In this document: positions 43,563 through 51,949 of the stretch, one piece after another
Numbering within the stretch: the first letter of the stretch is position 1
Layout of the letters: every line of letters starts with the position of its first letter
Source of the DNA: Micromonospora sp. CP22
GTDB lineage: Bacteria > Actinomycetota > Actinomycetes > Mycobacteriales > Micromonosporaceae
NCBI RefSeq assembly: GCF_009712475.1
Contig: NZ_VCJO01000013.1
Coordinates: forward strand, 62,001 to 126,000
Length of the DNA: 64,000 bases
Reading direction: 5' to 3'
Made by a program: the position numbers and the translations under genes
The notes under the pieces: generated by a model
What the model saw: only the letters and a program-made list of their open reading frames with translations
What the model was told of the DNA's origin: nothing
Database searches by the model: none

Positions 43563-46500
43563 TCAGGGTCGGGTACGCCGACGCGCGCCCCCACGGCGGG
43601 AACGACGCCGACCGGTGCCGCTCTCGCCGCCCTCCTCCTCGTCGGGCTCGCCGAGCGCGTCCGGGTCGTCCGGAGCGGCGAGTCGCGCCGACTCGCCCTG
43701 CTGACTGTCGGCGATGTCCGGCTCGGCCGGCAGGTCCGTCTCGTAACGCGACAGGTCGTAACCCATGGTGTCGCCGTAGTCGGCGGCGGAGGTACTCGCG
43801 GGCGGTTCGGTCTCCACGACCTCCACCACGGTCCGTTCCGCCGCTGCGGCGCTCTTGCGGGCGCGGCGGCGGGCCGACCCGGTGGTCTGCTCGGCCGCCG
43901 GGGCAGTCGCCGAGGCGACCGCCTTGACCTTGTCCCCGCCGCCGGAGCGCGGCTTCTCCGGCACCGGCTCGGTGTGGATGATCAGACCCCGGCCCTTGCA
44001 GCACTCGCAGGTCTCGCTGAACGCCTCCAGCAGCCCGGCGCCGATCCGCTTCCGGGTCATCTGCACCAGACCCAGCGACGTGATCTCGGTGACCTGGTGC
44101 TTGGTACGGTCCCGGCCGAGGCACTCGGTCAGCCGACGCAGCACCAGTTCGCGGTTCGACTCCAACACCATGTCGATGAAGTCGATCACGACGATTCCGC
44201 CGATGTCCCGCAACCGCAACTGCCGGACGATCTCCTCGGCCGCCTCCAGGTTGTTGCGGGTGACCGTCTCCTCCAGGTTGCCCCCGGCACCGGTGTACTT
44301 GCCGGTGTTCACGTCGACGACCGTCATCGCCTCGGTCCGGTCGATCACCAGGTGCCCGCCGGAGGGCAGGAAGACCTTGCGGTCCAGCCCCTTGAGGATC
44401 TGTTCGTCGATGCGGTACTCGGCGAAGACGTCGGTGGTGCCGACGTGCTTGCGCAGCCGCGCGACCAGGTCCGGTGACACGTGCGACAGGTACGACTCGA
44501 CCATGTCGTACGCCTCGTCGCCCTGCATGACCAGCTCGCGGAAGTCCTCGTTGAACAGGTCGCGGACGACCCGGATCACCAGATCCGGCTCCTGGTAGAG
44601 GAGCACCGGCGCACCACCCTCGGCGGCCTTGGCCTGGATGTCCTCCCACTGCGCCTGGAGCCGCTTGACGTCCCGGGCCAGTTCGTCCTCGCTGGCCCCC
44701 TCGGCCGCGGTCCGGACGATCACTCCCGCGCCGTCGGGCACGAGCTTCTTCAACACGTCACGCAGGCGCTTGCGCTCGGTGTCCGGCAGTTTGCGGCTGA
44801 TCCCGGAGGCGTTGCCACCGGGTACGTAGACCAGGTGCCGGCCGGAGAGCGCGATGTGGCTGGTCAACCGGGCGCCCTTGTGACCGATCGGGTCCTTGGT
44901 GACCTGCACCAGCACCGAGTCACCGGACTTGAGGGCCTGCTCGATCGAGCGGGCCCTGCCCTCCAGGCCGGTGGTGTCCCAGTTGACCTCTCCGGCGTAC
45001 AGGACGGCGTTACGGCCTCGACCGATGTCGACGAACGCCGCCTCCATGCTCGGCAGCACGTTCTGCACCTTGCCGAGGTAGACGTTGCCGGCCATGGTCC
45101 CGGAGGAATTGCGGGTGACGTAGTGCTCGACCAGGACGCCGTCCTCCAGGACCGCGATCTGGGTCCGGTCGCCGCGTTGGCGCACCGCCATCACCCGATC
45201 GACCGCCTCGCGGCGGGCCAGGAACTCCGACTCGCTGAGGATCGGCGGGCGGGTCCGGCGCTGCTCGCGACCGTCCCGACGGCGCTGCCGCTTGGCCTCC
45301 AGCCGGGTCGATCCGGAGACGCCCTGCACCTCGTCGACGGACCGGCGCGGCTCCCTGATCTTGACGACGGTGGGCACACCGTCGTCGGCGGCGCTGTCGG
45401 TGTCACCGGCACCTCGGCGTCGACGCCGCCGACGCCGCCGGGTCATCCCGTCACCCTCGGTCTCGTCGCTCTCCTCGGACTCGGCCTCAGCCTCGGCCGT
45501 CTCGGCCTGGACGGGCCGCTCGACCTCGCCGCCCTCGGCCTCGTCGCCGTCGTCGGCACCGCCCTTGCCCCGGCCCCGACCCCGGCGACCACGACGGCGG
45601 CGACGCCGACCACCGGCGGTCTCCTCGTCGTCGTCCTCGTCCTCGGTGGCCTCCTCGGCCTCCGAGATCGGTTCCTCCTCGGTATCGGCCGCCACCACCG
45701 GCTCGGTCTCCCGCCGGCTCCGGCGGCGACGCCGCGACGGCTCGGCCGGTTCCTCGACCGGTTCCTCCTCGCTCGGCTGCGTGGCGGCGGCGGCGCGGGC
45801 GGCAGCGGTCTCTTCCGGAGCCATGAACAGCACCGTCGGCGCGATGAGGGCGGCCTTGCGTCGACGGGACCGACTTTCCGGCTCGGCCGGCAGCTCGGCC
45901 GCGCCCGTCGCCTCACCCGCGCCCTCCGGCACGACGGGTGCCACCGGCTCGACGACCTCGGTCGGCTCGACCGGCTGCTCCGGGTCGGCGGCGCCCTCGG
46001 CGGGCAGCGCCGCGGAACCGAAGTCGGTCCCGGCAGCCGGTGCGACACCAGCATCCGCCTCGGCGGCGGCCGGCTGCGACGGCTCGGTCGCGGCGTCGGC
46101 GGGCGGTTCGACCGGGGACGCCGCCTTCCGACGGCGGGTACGGGTCGCCTTCACCGGCGGCGCGACGTCACTCTCGGCAGCCGCCGCCTCGGCCACCGGC
46201 TCCTCGACAGCCTTGGTGGTCTTGCGACGGCGACGCGGCGTCTTCGCCGCGGTGTCGGAATCGCCCGAAACCGGGGCGAAGACCTCGACCTGGGGCGACT
46301 CCCCGCTGCCCAGCGGCGCGGCACCGGACGCCTCCACGGGTGCGCCGGTCTGCTCGGGTCGACTGGCCGCCCGACGGCGGGTCGTCCGACGCCGGGGGGC
46401 CGGCTCAGCGGTGGAGGTGTCGCCCGGTTCCAGGTCGGCGGTGCCGCTCACCGCGCCGCTGATCTCCTGCGGCGGATCGGCGACCGGCTCGGGCTCGGTC

Positions 46501-46601
46501 ACCTCCGGTGCCGGGTGGGAGTCGGTCACCTCACCGGTGCTGTTCTCGTCGGCCGGGTCGGTACCGGTTCGTTCGCTGCCCTCGGGCTCGTTCTCGAGCA
46601 T
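43563..46601 (-). CDS. rne: Ribonuclease E/G family protein
   Basis: 1012 aa. As is typical of actinobacterial RNase E, the catalytic core is in the C-terminal half, preceded by a ~470-residue disordered region of alternating acidic and Arg-rich patches (repeated RRR/RRRRR blocks such as RRRRRRGRRGRGRGKGG). The core has the S1 domain (NVYLGKVQNVLPSMEAAFVDIGRGRNAVLYAGEV), KDPIGHKGARLTSHIALSGRHLVYVPGG, the DNase I-like Mg2+ site around VVDVNTGKYTG and DIGGIVVIDFIDM, and the zinc-link CECCKGRG. ATG 46601 with SD ggag. Located beside rplU-rpmA-obg and the TIGR03936/03960 pair as in other actinobacteria. Confidence 0.95.
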   Translation of the reverse strand: MLENEPEGSERTGTDPADENSTGEVTDSHPAPEVTEPEPVADPPQEISGAVSGTADLEPGDTSTAEPAPRRRTTRRRAASRPEQTGAPVEASGAAPLGSGESPQVEVFAPVSGDSDTAAKTPRRRRKTTKAVEEPVAEAAAAESDVAPPVKATRTRRRKAASPVEPPADAATEPSQPAAAEADAGVAPAAGTDFGSAALPAEGAADPEQPVEPTEVVEPVAPVVPEGAGEATGAAELPAEPESRSRRRKAALIAPTVLFMAPEETAAARAAAATQPSEEEPVEEPAEPSRRRRRSRRETEPVVAADTEEEPISEAEEATEDEDDDEETAGGRRRRRRGRRGRGRGKGGADDGDEAEGGEVERPVQAETAEAEAESEESDETEGDGMTRRRRRRRRRGAGDTDSAADDGVPTVVKIREPRRSVDEVQGVSGSTRLEAKRQRRRDGREQRRTRPPILSESEFLARREAVDRVMAVRQRGDRTQIAVLEDGVLVEHYVTRNSSGTMAGNVYLGKVQNVLPSMEAAFVDIGRGRNAVLYAGEVNWDTTGLEGRARSIEQALKSGDSVLVQVTKDPIGHKGARLTSHIALSGRHLVYVPGGNASGISRKLPDTERKRLRDVLKKLVPDGAGVIVRTAAEGASEDELARDVKRLQAQWEDIQAKAAEGGAPVLLYQEPDLVIRVVRDLFNEDFRELVMQGDEAYDMVESYLSHVSPDLVARLRKHVGTTDVFAEYRIDEQILKGLDRKVFLPSGGHLVIDRTEAMTVVDVNTGKYTGAGGNLEETVTRNNLEAAEEIVRQLRLRDIGGIVVIDFIDMVLESNRELVLRRLTECLGRDRTKHQVTEITSLGLVQMTRKRIGAGLLEAFSETCECCKGRGLIIHTEPVPEKPRSGGGDKVKAVASATAPAAEQTTGSARRRARKSAAAAERTVVEVVETEPPASTSAADYGDTMGYDLSRYETDLPAEPDIADSQQGESARLAAPDDPDALGEPDEEEGGESGTGRRRSRRGGARRRTRP

Positions 46602-46621
46602 GGACGTTCTCCAGTTCTGGC

Positions 46622-46682
46622 TTCCCCGGGCGCGGGTGAGCGCTGCCACGCAGGGTTGCCGCAAAGGTGTTTCCCCGGGCGC
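46622..46682. repeat. 12-bp direct repeat in the rne leader
   Basis: ttccccgggcgc occurs at 46622-46633 and again at 46671-46682 within the 129-base gap upstream of rne. The same gap also holds a gcgcac/gtgcgc inverted pair. This could be a structured 5' leader; the gap holds no gene. Confidence 0.35.
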
Positions 46683-46730
46683 ACGTGGTGCGCGCCGGCG
46701 AAGTCTGCCTGCCTAGGCGCCGACCGTCGG

Positions 46731-47507
46731 TCAGCGCCCGCCGATGGTTGCCCCGTCGCGCTCCGCGTCCAGCGGATCCACGATCGCACCCTGCGCGGTC
46801 AGCGTGCCCTGAGCCAGCCGGATCACCTTCGGGGCCACCGGCGGCTCCAGGCCGGCCACCACGCGGAAGCCGGAAAGGACGTCATCGGGCCGTACGGACG
46901 GGGTGACCTGCCGCACGACCAGTTCGAGTATCGCACACGGTACGGCTGGGGCCCCGGAAGGCGTCGCCGACGAGGCCGACACATCGAGACTGACGACTGC
47001 GGCACGCGCATCGAAGGTCCGCCGCCCCTGCTTCGTCATCCGTTCGACCAACACCTCGTCGGCGGCGGTGAAGGCGTCCACCGCCTTGGCCAGGACCTCC
47101 GGTTCCACCTGTGGCAGCTCGATCCGCCAGTGGGACGCCTCGATCCGGTCCGGCAGGCTGGTTCCGCTGGCGACCACGGCGTCGAGCACGTCGAGACCGG
47201 ACGAGAGCGCCGCGTCCAGCGCCACCCGCAACTGCTCCGGATCGACCGCCTCCCGCAGGCCGATCTCCAGGTACTCCGCCTCGCTGGCGACCCCGGTCGG
47301 CGCCGCGCTGGCGTACGAGATCTTCGGGTGCGGGGTGAAGCCCTGGGAGAAGGCCACCGGTACGCCGGCACGGCGCAGTGCCCGTTCGAAGGCCCGGGCG
47401 AAGTCCCGGTGCGAGGTGAACCGCAGCGGGCCGCGCTTGGCATACCGGATCCGGATGCGCTGGACGACCGGTGCCTGGCCGCCCTCGGGCTGTGGTTTCC
47501 TACTGAT
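46731..47507 (-). CDS. TIGR03936 (DUF2344) radical SAM-associated protein, probable ATC start
   Basis: 258 aa if started at the ATC at 47507. The conserved N-terminal DUF2344 segment (IRIRYAKRGPLRFTSHRDFA, then ALRRAGVPVAFSQGFTPHPK) lies upstream of the first GTG (47357), so translation must begin earlier. Yet between the previous gene's TGA (47550) and 47357 there is no in-frame ATG, GTG or TTG. An ATC followed by AGT AGG AAA (reading M-SRKPQPEGG) sits 7 bases after a good SD (ggag), making it the best start. The frame is identical to that of the upstream radical SAM gene, and in other phyla the two domains can be one protein. The partner role in tRNA/ribosomal modification is unproven. Confidence 0.82.
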   Translation of the reverse strand: MSRKPQPEGGQAPVVQRIRIRYAKRGPLRFTSHRDFARAFERALRRAGVPVAFSQGFTPHPKISYASAAPTGVASEAEYLEIGLREAVDPEQLRVALDAALSSGLDVLDAVVASGTSLPDRIEASHWRIELPQVEPEVLAKAVDAFTAADEVLVERMTKQGRRTFDARAAVVSLDVSASSATPSGAPAVPCAILELVVRQVTPSVRPDDVLSGFRVVAGLEPPVAPKVIRLAQGTLTAQGAIVDPLDAERDGATIGGR

Positions 47508-47549
47508 CGTCCTACTCCTCGGTGTCGGAACCCACCCGGGCCGCCGGGG

Positions 47550-49535
47550 TCACTGTTGCGCGCCGGTGGGCAGCTTCAAACCGTTGACCGGGGTCAACGG
47601 GAGCAGCTTCCGGCCGGTCGGGCCGATCTGGATCTCGGTGTCCATCGCCGGGCAGACGCCGCAGTCGAAGCAGGGCGTCCACCGGCAGTCGTCCTGCTCG
47701 TACTCGCTGAGCGCGTCCTGCCAGTCCTGCCAGAGCCAGTCCTTGTCCAGGCCCGAGTCCAGGTGGTCCCAGGGCAGGACCTCCAGCTCGTCGCGCTCCC
47801 GGGTGGTGTACCAGTCGAGGTCGACCCCGAAGTCGGGCAGCACCTCGGCGGCGGCGTCCACCCAGCGCTGGTACGAGAAGTGCTCGCTCCAGCCGTCGAA
47901 CCGCCCGCCCTTCTCCCAGACCCGGCGGATCACCGCGCCGACCCGGCGGTCGCCACGGGACAGCAGGCCCTCGATCAGCGACGGCTCGCCGTCGTGGTAG
48001 CGGTAACCGATCGCGCGACCCAGCGAGCGGTCGGCGTTGATGGCCTGCTTGAGCAGCCGGAGCCGGTGGTCGATGACCTCCGGCCGCTGCATCGCCGCCC
48101 ACTGGAACGGAGTGTGCGGCTTCGGCACGAATCCGCCGATCGAGACGGTGCACCGGATGTCCTTCGACCCGGTGGCGGCACGCCCGGCCCGGATGACCTC
48201 GTGCGCCATGTCGGCGATCTCCAGGACGTCGTCGTCCGTCTCGGTCGGCAGGCCGCACATGAAGTAGAGCTTCACCTGCCGCCATCCGTTGGTGTACGCG
48301 GTGACCACGGTGCGGATCAGGTCGTCCTTGGAGACCATTTTGTTGATCACCTTGCGGATTCGTTCCGACCCGCCCTCCGGGGCGAAGGTCAGACCGGTCC
48401 GGCGACCGTTGCGGGACAGCTCCTGCGCGAGTTCGATGTTGAACGCGTCGACCCGGGTCGACGGCAGCGAGAGTGAGACGTTGGTGCCCTGGTACTGCTC
48501 GGCCAGGCCGGAGCACATGTCACCGATCTCGGAATGGTCGGCCGACGACAACGACAACAGGCCCACCTCGTGGAAGCCGGAGAACTCCAGCCCCTGCTGC
48601 ACCATCTGTCCGACCGTGGTGATGGAACGTTCCCGCACCGGTCGGGTGATCATGCCGGCCTGGCAGAACCGGCAGCCCCGCGTACAGCCCCGGAAGATCT
48701 CCACCGCGTACCGCTCGTGCACCGTCTCGGCCAGCGGCACGAGCGGCTTCTTCGGGTACGGCCAGGCGTCCAGGTCCATCGTCGTGCGCTTGTGCACCCG
48801 GAACGGCACGTCCGCCCGGTTCGGCACGACCCGCTGGATCCGGCCGTCCGGCAGGTAGTCCACGTCGTAGAAGCGCGGCACGTAGACGCTCTCGGTACGC
48901 GCCAGCCGCAGCAGCAGCTCGTCGCGTCCACCCGGGCAGCCCTCGGCCTTCCACTGCCGGACGATCCCGGTGATCTCCAGGACCGCCTCCTCGCCGTCAC
49001 CGAGCACGGCGGCGTCGATGAAGTCGGCGATGGGCTCGGGGTTGAACGCGGCGTGCCCACCGGCCACCAGCACCGGATCGGCGTCGGTCCGGTCGGCGGC
49101 GAGCAGCGGGATGCCGGCCAGGTCGATCGCGGTGAGCAGGTTGGTGTAACCCAGCTCGGTGGCGAACGACACGCCGAACAGGTCGAAGTCCCGGACCGGG
49201 CGGTGCGCGTCGACGGTGAACTGCGGCACGCCGTGGGCGCGCATCAGCTTCTCCAGGTCCGGCCAGACCGCGTACGTCCGCTCGGCGAGGACGTCCGGCA
49301 GCTCGTTGAGCACCTCGTAGAGGATCTGCACACCCTGGTTGGGCAGCCCCACCTCGTACGCGTCCGGGTACATCAGCGCCCACCGTACGGTCGCCGCGTC
49401 CCACTCCTTGACCACCGCGCCCAGCTCACCACCGACGTACTGGATCGGCTTGGTCACCTGGGGCAGCAGCGGCTCCAGGCGGGGCCAGACGGAGTTCGCC
49501 GCGGCGGGACGCGAAGTGGTGGACGGGACGCTCAT
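47550..49535 (-). CDS. TIGR03960 family B12-binding-like radical SAM protein
   Basis: 661 aa. N-terminal Rossmann/B12-binding-like domain (ALMYPDAYEVGLPNQGVQIL; VLVAGGHAAFNPEPIADFID), a linker, then the radical SAM core with C-x3-C-x2-C in FRGCTRGCRFCQAGM, followed by FAPEGGSERIRKVINK and YFMCGLPTETDDDV. The C-terminal end has a CFDCGVCP-type cysteine cluster. ATG 49535. In this family the DUF2344 domain may follow in the same chain; here it is the separate downstream gene in the same frame. Reaction unknown. Confidence 0.9.
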   Translation of the reverse strand: MSVPSTTSRPAAANSVWPRLEPLLPQVTKPIQYVGGELGAVVKEWDAATVRWALMYPDAYEVGLPNQGVQILYEVLNELPDVLAERTYAVWPDLEKLMRAHGVPQFTVDAHRPVRDFDLFGVSFATELGYTNLLTAIDLAGIPLLAADRTDADPVLVAGGHAAFNPEPIADFIDAAVLGDGEEAVLEITGIVRQWKAEGCPGGRDELLLRLARTESVYVPRFYDVDYLPDGRIQRVVPNRADVPFRVHKRTTMDLDAWPYPKKPLVPLAETVHERYAVEIFRGCTRGCRFCQAGMITRPVRERSITTVGQMVQQGLEFSGFHEVGLLSLSSADHSEIGDMCSGLAEQYQGTNVSLSLPSTRVDAFNIELAQELSRNGRRTGLTFAPEGGSERIRKVINKMVSKDDLIRTVVTAYTNGWRQVKLYFMCGLPTETDDDVLEIADMAHEVIRAGRAATGSKDIRCTVSIGGFVPKPHTPFQWAAMQRPEVIDHRLRLLKQAINADRSLGRAIGYRYHDGEPSLIEGLLSRGDRRVGAVIRRVWEKGGRFDGWSEHFSYQRWVDAAAEVLPDFGVDLDWYTTRERDELEVLPWDHLDSGLDKDWLWQDWQDALSEYEQDDCRWTPCFDCGVCPAMDTEIQIGPTGRKLLPLTPVNGLKLPTGAQQ

Positions 49536-49753
49536 GATGCCCAAGGGTACGCGCCCGCCCGTCACCGCCCCGCTCACACCCGCCGTCGCGCGCACCCGCC
49601 GTCGTACCGGGGCGCCGCACGCGACGCCGTGCGGTGGACCCGGCACCGCCAGCGACCACGAGCTGCCCCGTCGACCGTTCGGGCGGGCAGCCGATTCGAT
49701 ACAGGTGGCACCCCGGTACTAACCTCGGACCGGCGCGAGAGGAGATTGCCGCG

Positions 49754-51076
49754 ATGCCGGAGCCGCAGCCGGAAGCAGACCGGCCGGTCGACGGGAGCCG
49801 TCCGGATCAACACCGGGACGAGGAGCCGGCGGTCACCCACGAACTGCCCACCGACCCCGCACCAGCCGAGTCGGCCGGCCCGGACGACACCGAGCAGGTC
49901 GAGGCGGGGCCCACCGATGTGGCACCCACCCTCGTCGCCCCGGCCGCCGACCCGGTACCCACCAAGGTCGGACCACCCCTCGACACCGGCCCCGACGACG
50001 GGCAGTCCCCGCCGCAGGTCGGTCCGCAGGGCACCCGCCTGCTGCCCGAGTCCGCCCCGGAGGAGACCACCCCTCGGTGGAGCGGCTCGGCACCGGTGCC
50101 CCCGGCGGCACCACGTCGCCGCAGCTGGGGCGAGTCCGCCGAACCCACGCCGCCGCCGCCGACGCCGGCGGCTCCGCAGCCGGAGCACCAGACTCCGGTC
50201 GACCCGTGGGCAGGTGCCGACACCAGCGGCTGGAACCTCCCCTCCAGCGACTACCCCACTCTGCCGCCGACGCTGTCCTACCCGGGCCCACCGCCGACCC
50301 GGCCGCACTCGGCTCCCCCGGAGCCGCCGGTATCCCCGGCACCGGTCTCGCCGGTTCCGCCGCTGCCGGTCACGCCGCACCCGCAGTCGCCCGGGCCCTA
50401 CCCGCCGGTGCCGGCCGGCCTTCCGGTGCCCGCCGCCCCGATCGGTCGGCCGGGCCCGCAGCCGGCCGCACCCGTCGCGCCGCCGGCCGGTTGGCAGCCA
50501 CCCCCGGGTTACGCTCCGCCGCGCCGCAAACGTCGCCGCTGGCCCTGGTTCCTGCTGCTGACCCTGGCCTGCTGCTGCGGCTGCCCGACCTACTACGGCC
50601 TGCCGATGGCCAATCAGTACCCGGCGAGCGCCTCGTTGCCGCAGCAGGTGGCCGACCTGCGCCTGCGTGAGGACCCCCGGAGCACCCGCGACGCAAAGCA
50701 GCTGGAGAACCAGATGCGGGAGGCGCACCTGCTGGCCGACGGGACCTTCGCCGGGATCTACCACACGAGCAACGGCAAGCGGGTGACCGTCTTCGGTGGC
50801 ACCGGCTTCCGGCTCACTCCGTCGGCGGACGCCGACGCGGAGATCAAGCGTCTCACCGAGCAGTACGCGCTGCGCGACACGCAGGTCATGAAGACCGGTG
50901 TCCGGGGTCGCCACGAGCGCTGCGCCGTGGGCCGCACCGACGGTGTCGGCGCGGTGGTGTGCACCTCGGTCGACCACGGCAGCATCACCACCGGTGTCTT
51001 CACCGGGCTATCCGTGGCCGACAGTTCCCGGCTCCTGGGCACCCTGCGGGAGCGGATCGTCACCACCGACGGCTGA
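49754..51076 (+). CDS. Proline-rich single-span membrane protein with C-terminal extracytoplasmic domain
   Basis: 440 aa. Residues 1-~255 are a disordered Pro/Ala/Glu/Thr-rich cytoplasmic region ending in PPRRKRRR, then one membrane span with a cysteine cluster (WPWFLLLTLACCCGCPTYYG, ~262-284). A ~155-residue outer domain follows: QQVADLRLRED, FAGIYHTSNGKRVTVFGGTG, RHERCAVGRTDGVGAVVC. The outer domain resembles that of the protein beginning at 63449. ATG 49754 with SD gaggag. Function unknown. Confidence 0.78.
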   Translation: MPEPQPEADRPVDGSRPDQHRDEEPAVTHELPTDPAPAESAGPDDTEQVEAGPTDVAPTLVAPAADPVPTKVGPPLDTGPDDGQSPPQVGPQGTRLLPESAPEETTPRWSGSAPVPPAAPRRRSWGESAEPTPPPPTPAAPQPEHQTPVDPWAGADTSGWNLPSSDYPTLPPTLSYPGPPPTRPHSAPPEPPVSPAPVSPVPPLPVTPHPQSPGPYPPVPAGLPVPAAPIGRPGPQPAAPVAPPAGWQPPPGYAPPRRKRRRWPWFLLLTLACCCGCPTYYGLPMANQYPASASLPQQVADLRLREDPRSTRDAKQLENQMREAHLLADGTFAGIYHTSNGKRVTVFGGTGFRLTPSADADAEIKRLTEQYALRDTQVMKTGVRGRHERCAVGRTDGVGAVVCTSVDHGSITTGVFTGLSVADSSRLLGTLRERIVTTDG

Positions 51077-51105
51077 TCGACGATGGCGCCGCGCGGTGAG
51101 CCGAC

Positions 51106-51804
51106 TCAGCCGGCGTCGGCCTCACCGGTGACCGGCGGGTGGCCTCGGGGCGGGGCGTAGCGGGGCACGTACTCCTGGCCGGTGAGCTTCTGGATCTCAC
51201 CCATCATCTCGTCGGTCATCTGCCGCAGCGACTGCCGGTCGTCCGGCCGACCGGTGAAGTCGAGCGGCTTACCGAACCGGACGGTGATCTTTCCGGTGAA
51301 GGGGCGGGGCACCCGGGCACCGATCGGCTGCACCTTCTCGGTGCCGATCATACCCACCGGGATGATCGGCACACCGGCTGCGATGGCGAGCCGGACCGCC
51401 CCGGTACGCCCTCGGTACAGCCGCCCGTCCGGCGAGCGGGTGCCCTCCGGATAGACGACGACCAGGTCACCGCCCTTGAGCGCCGGGATGGCGGCGTCGA
51501 ACGCGGCCAGCGCCGCTCGGCCACCGGCCCGCTCCACCGGGATCGCGCCGAGACCGGTGAGGATGAACTTGGAGAAGCGGCCCTTGACGCCGGTGCCCTT
51601 GAAGTACTCGGACTTGGCCCAGAAAGCCAGATGCCGGGGCACCACCGTGCCGAGGAACAGCTCGTCGGCCACCGACAGGTGGTTGCCGGCGAAGATCGCG
51701 CCACCCCGTTCCGGGATGTGCTCCAGCCCTTCCACCGTCGGACGGAACGCCAGCCGCATCGCGGGCCCGACGGTGAGCTTGCCGATGGTGTAGAGCAGCG
51801 GCAC
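51106..51804 (-). CDS. plsC: 1-acyl-sn-glycerol-3-phosphate acyltransferase (PlsC family)
   Basis: 232 aa membrane-associated acyltransferase making phosphatidic acid or a related acylated lipid. Catalytic H-x4-D is NHLSVADELF, the glycerol-phosphate motif is VVVYPEGTRSPDGRLYRGRTG, and PIIPVGMIGTE is also family-typical. GTG 51804 with SD ggagga gives the normal size; the open frame upstream to 51948 is non-conserved. Convergent with the proline-rich protein; ileS lies upstream on the same strand, separated by a terminator. Confidence 0.92.
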   Translation of the reverse strand: MPLLYTIGKLTVGPAMRLAFRPTVEGLEHIPERGGAIFAGNHLSVADELFLGTVVPRHLAFWAKSEYFKGTGVKGRFSKFILTGLGAIPVERAGGRAALAAFDAAIPALKGGDLVVVYPEGTRSPDGRLYRGRTGAVRLAIAAGVPIIPVGMIGTEKVQPIGARVPRPFTGKITVRFGKPLDFTGRPDDRQSLRQMTDEMMGEIQKLTGQEYVPRYAPPRGHPPVTGEADAG

Positions 51805-51913
51805 TGGTCCTCCGGGCGGATCGAGTGAGGTACGAGGCGGTGTCACCGTAGCGGACCGCCCCACGACAGCATGCGTGAGGTCGGGCTGGTCCGCAGGATG
51901 AGTGGGGTGCCGG

Positions 51914-51942
51914 GGAGGGGCCCCGGTTGACGGGGCCCCTCC
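51914..51942 (-). terminator. Terminator after ileS
   Basis: ggaggggccccg (51914-51925) pairs perfectly over 12 bp with cggggcccctcc (51931-51942), loop gttga, immediately downstream of the ileS stop at 51950. Confidence 0.9.
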
Positions 51943-51949
51943 GGACACC

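Noticed and set aside
44481..48476. A 1331-codon open frame on the plus strand
   Set aside because: It is antisense to rne and the radical SAM genes. The translation is low-complexity (Arg, Gly, Asp, Leu) without any domain, as expected in high-GC DNA.
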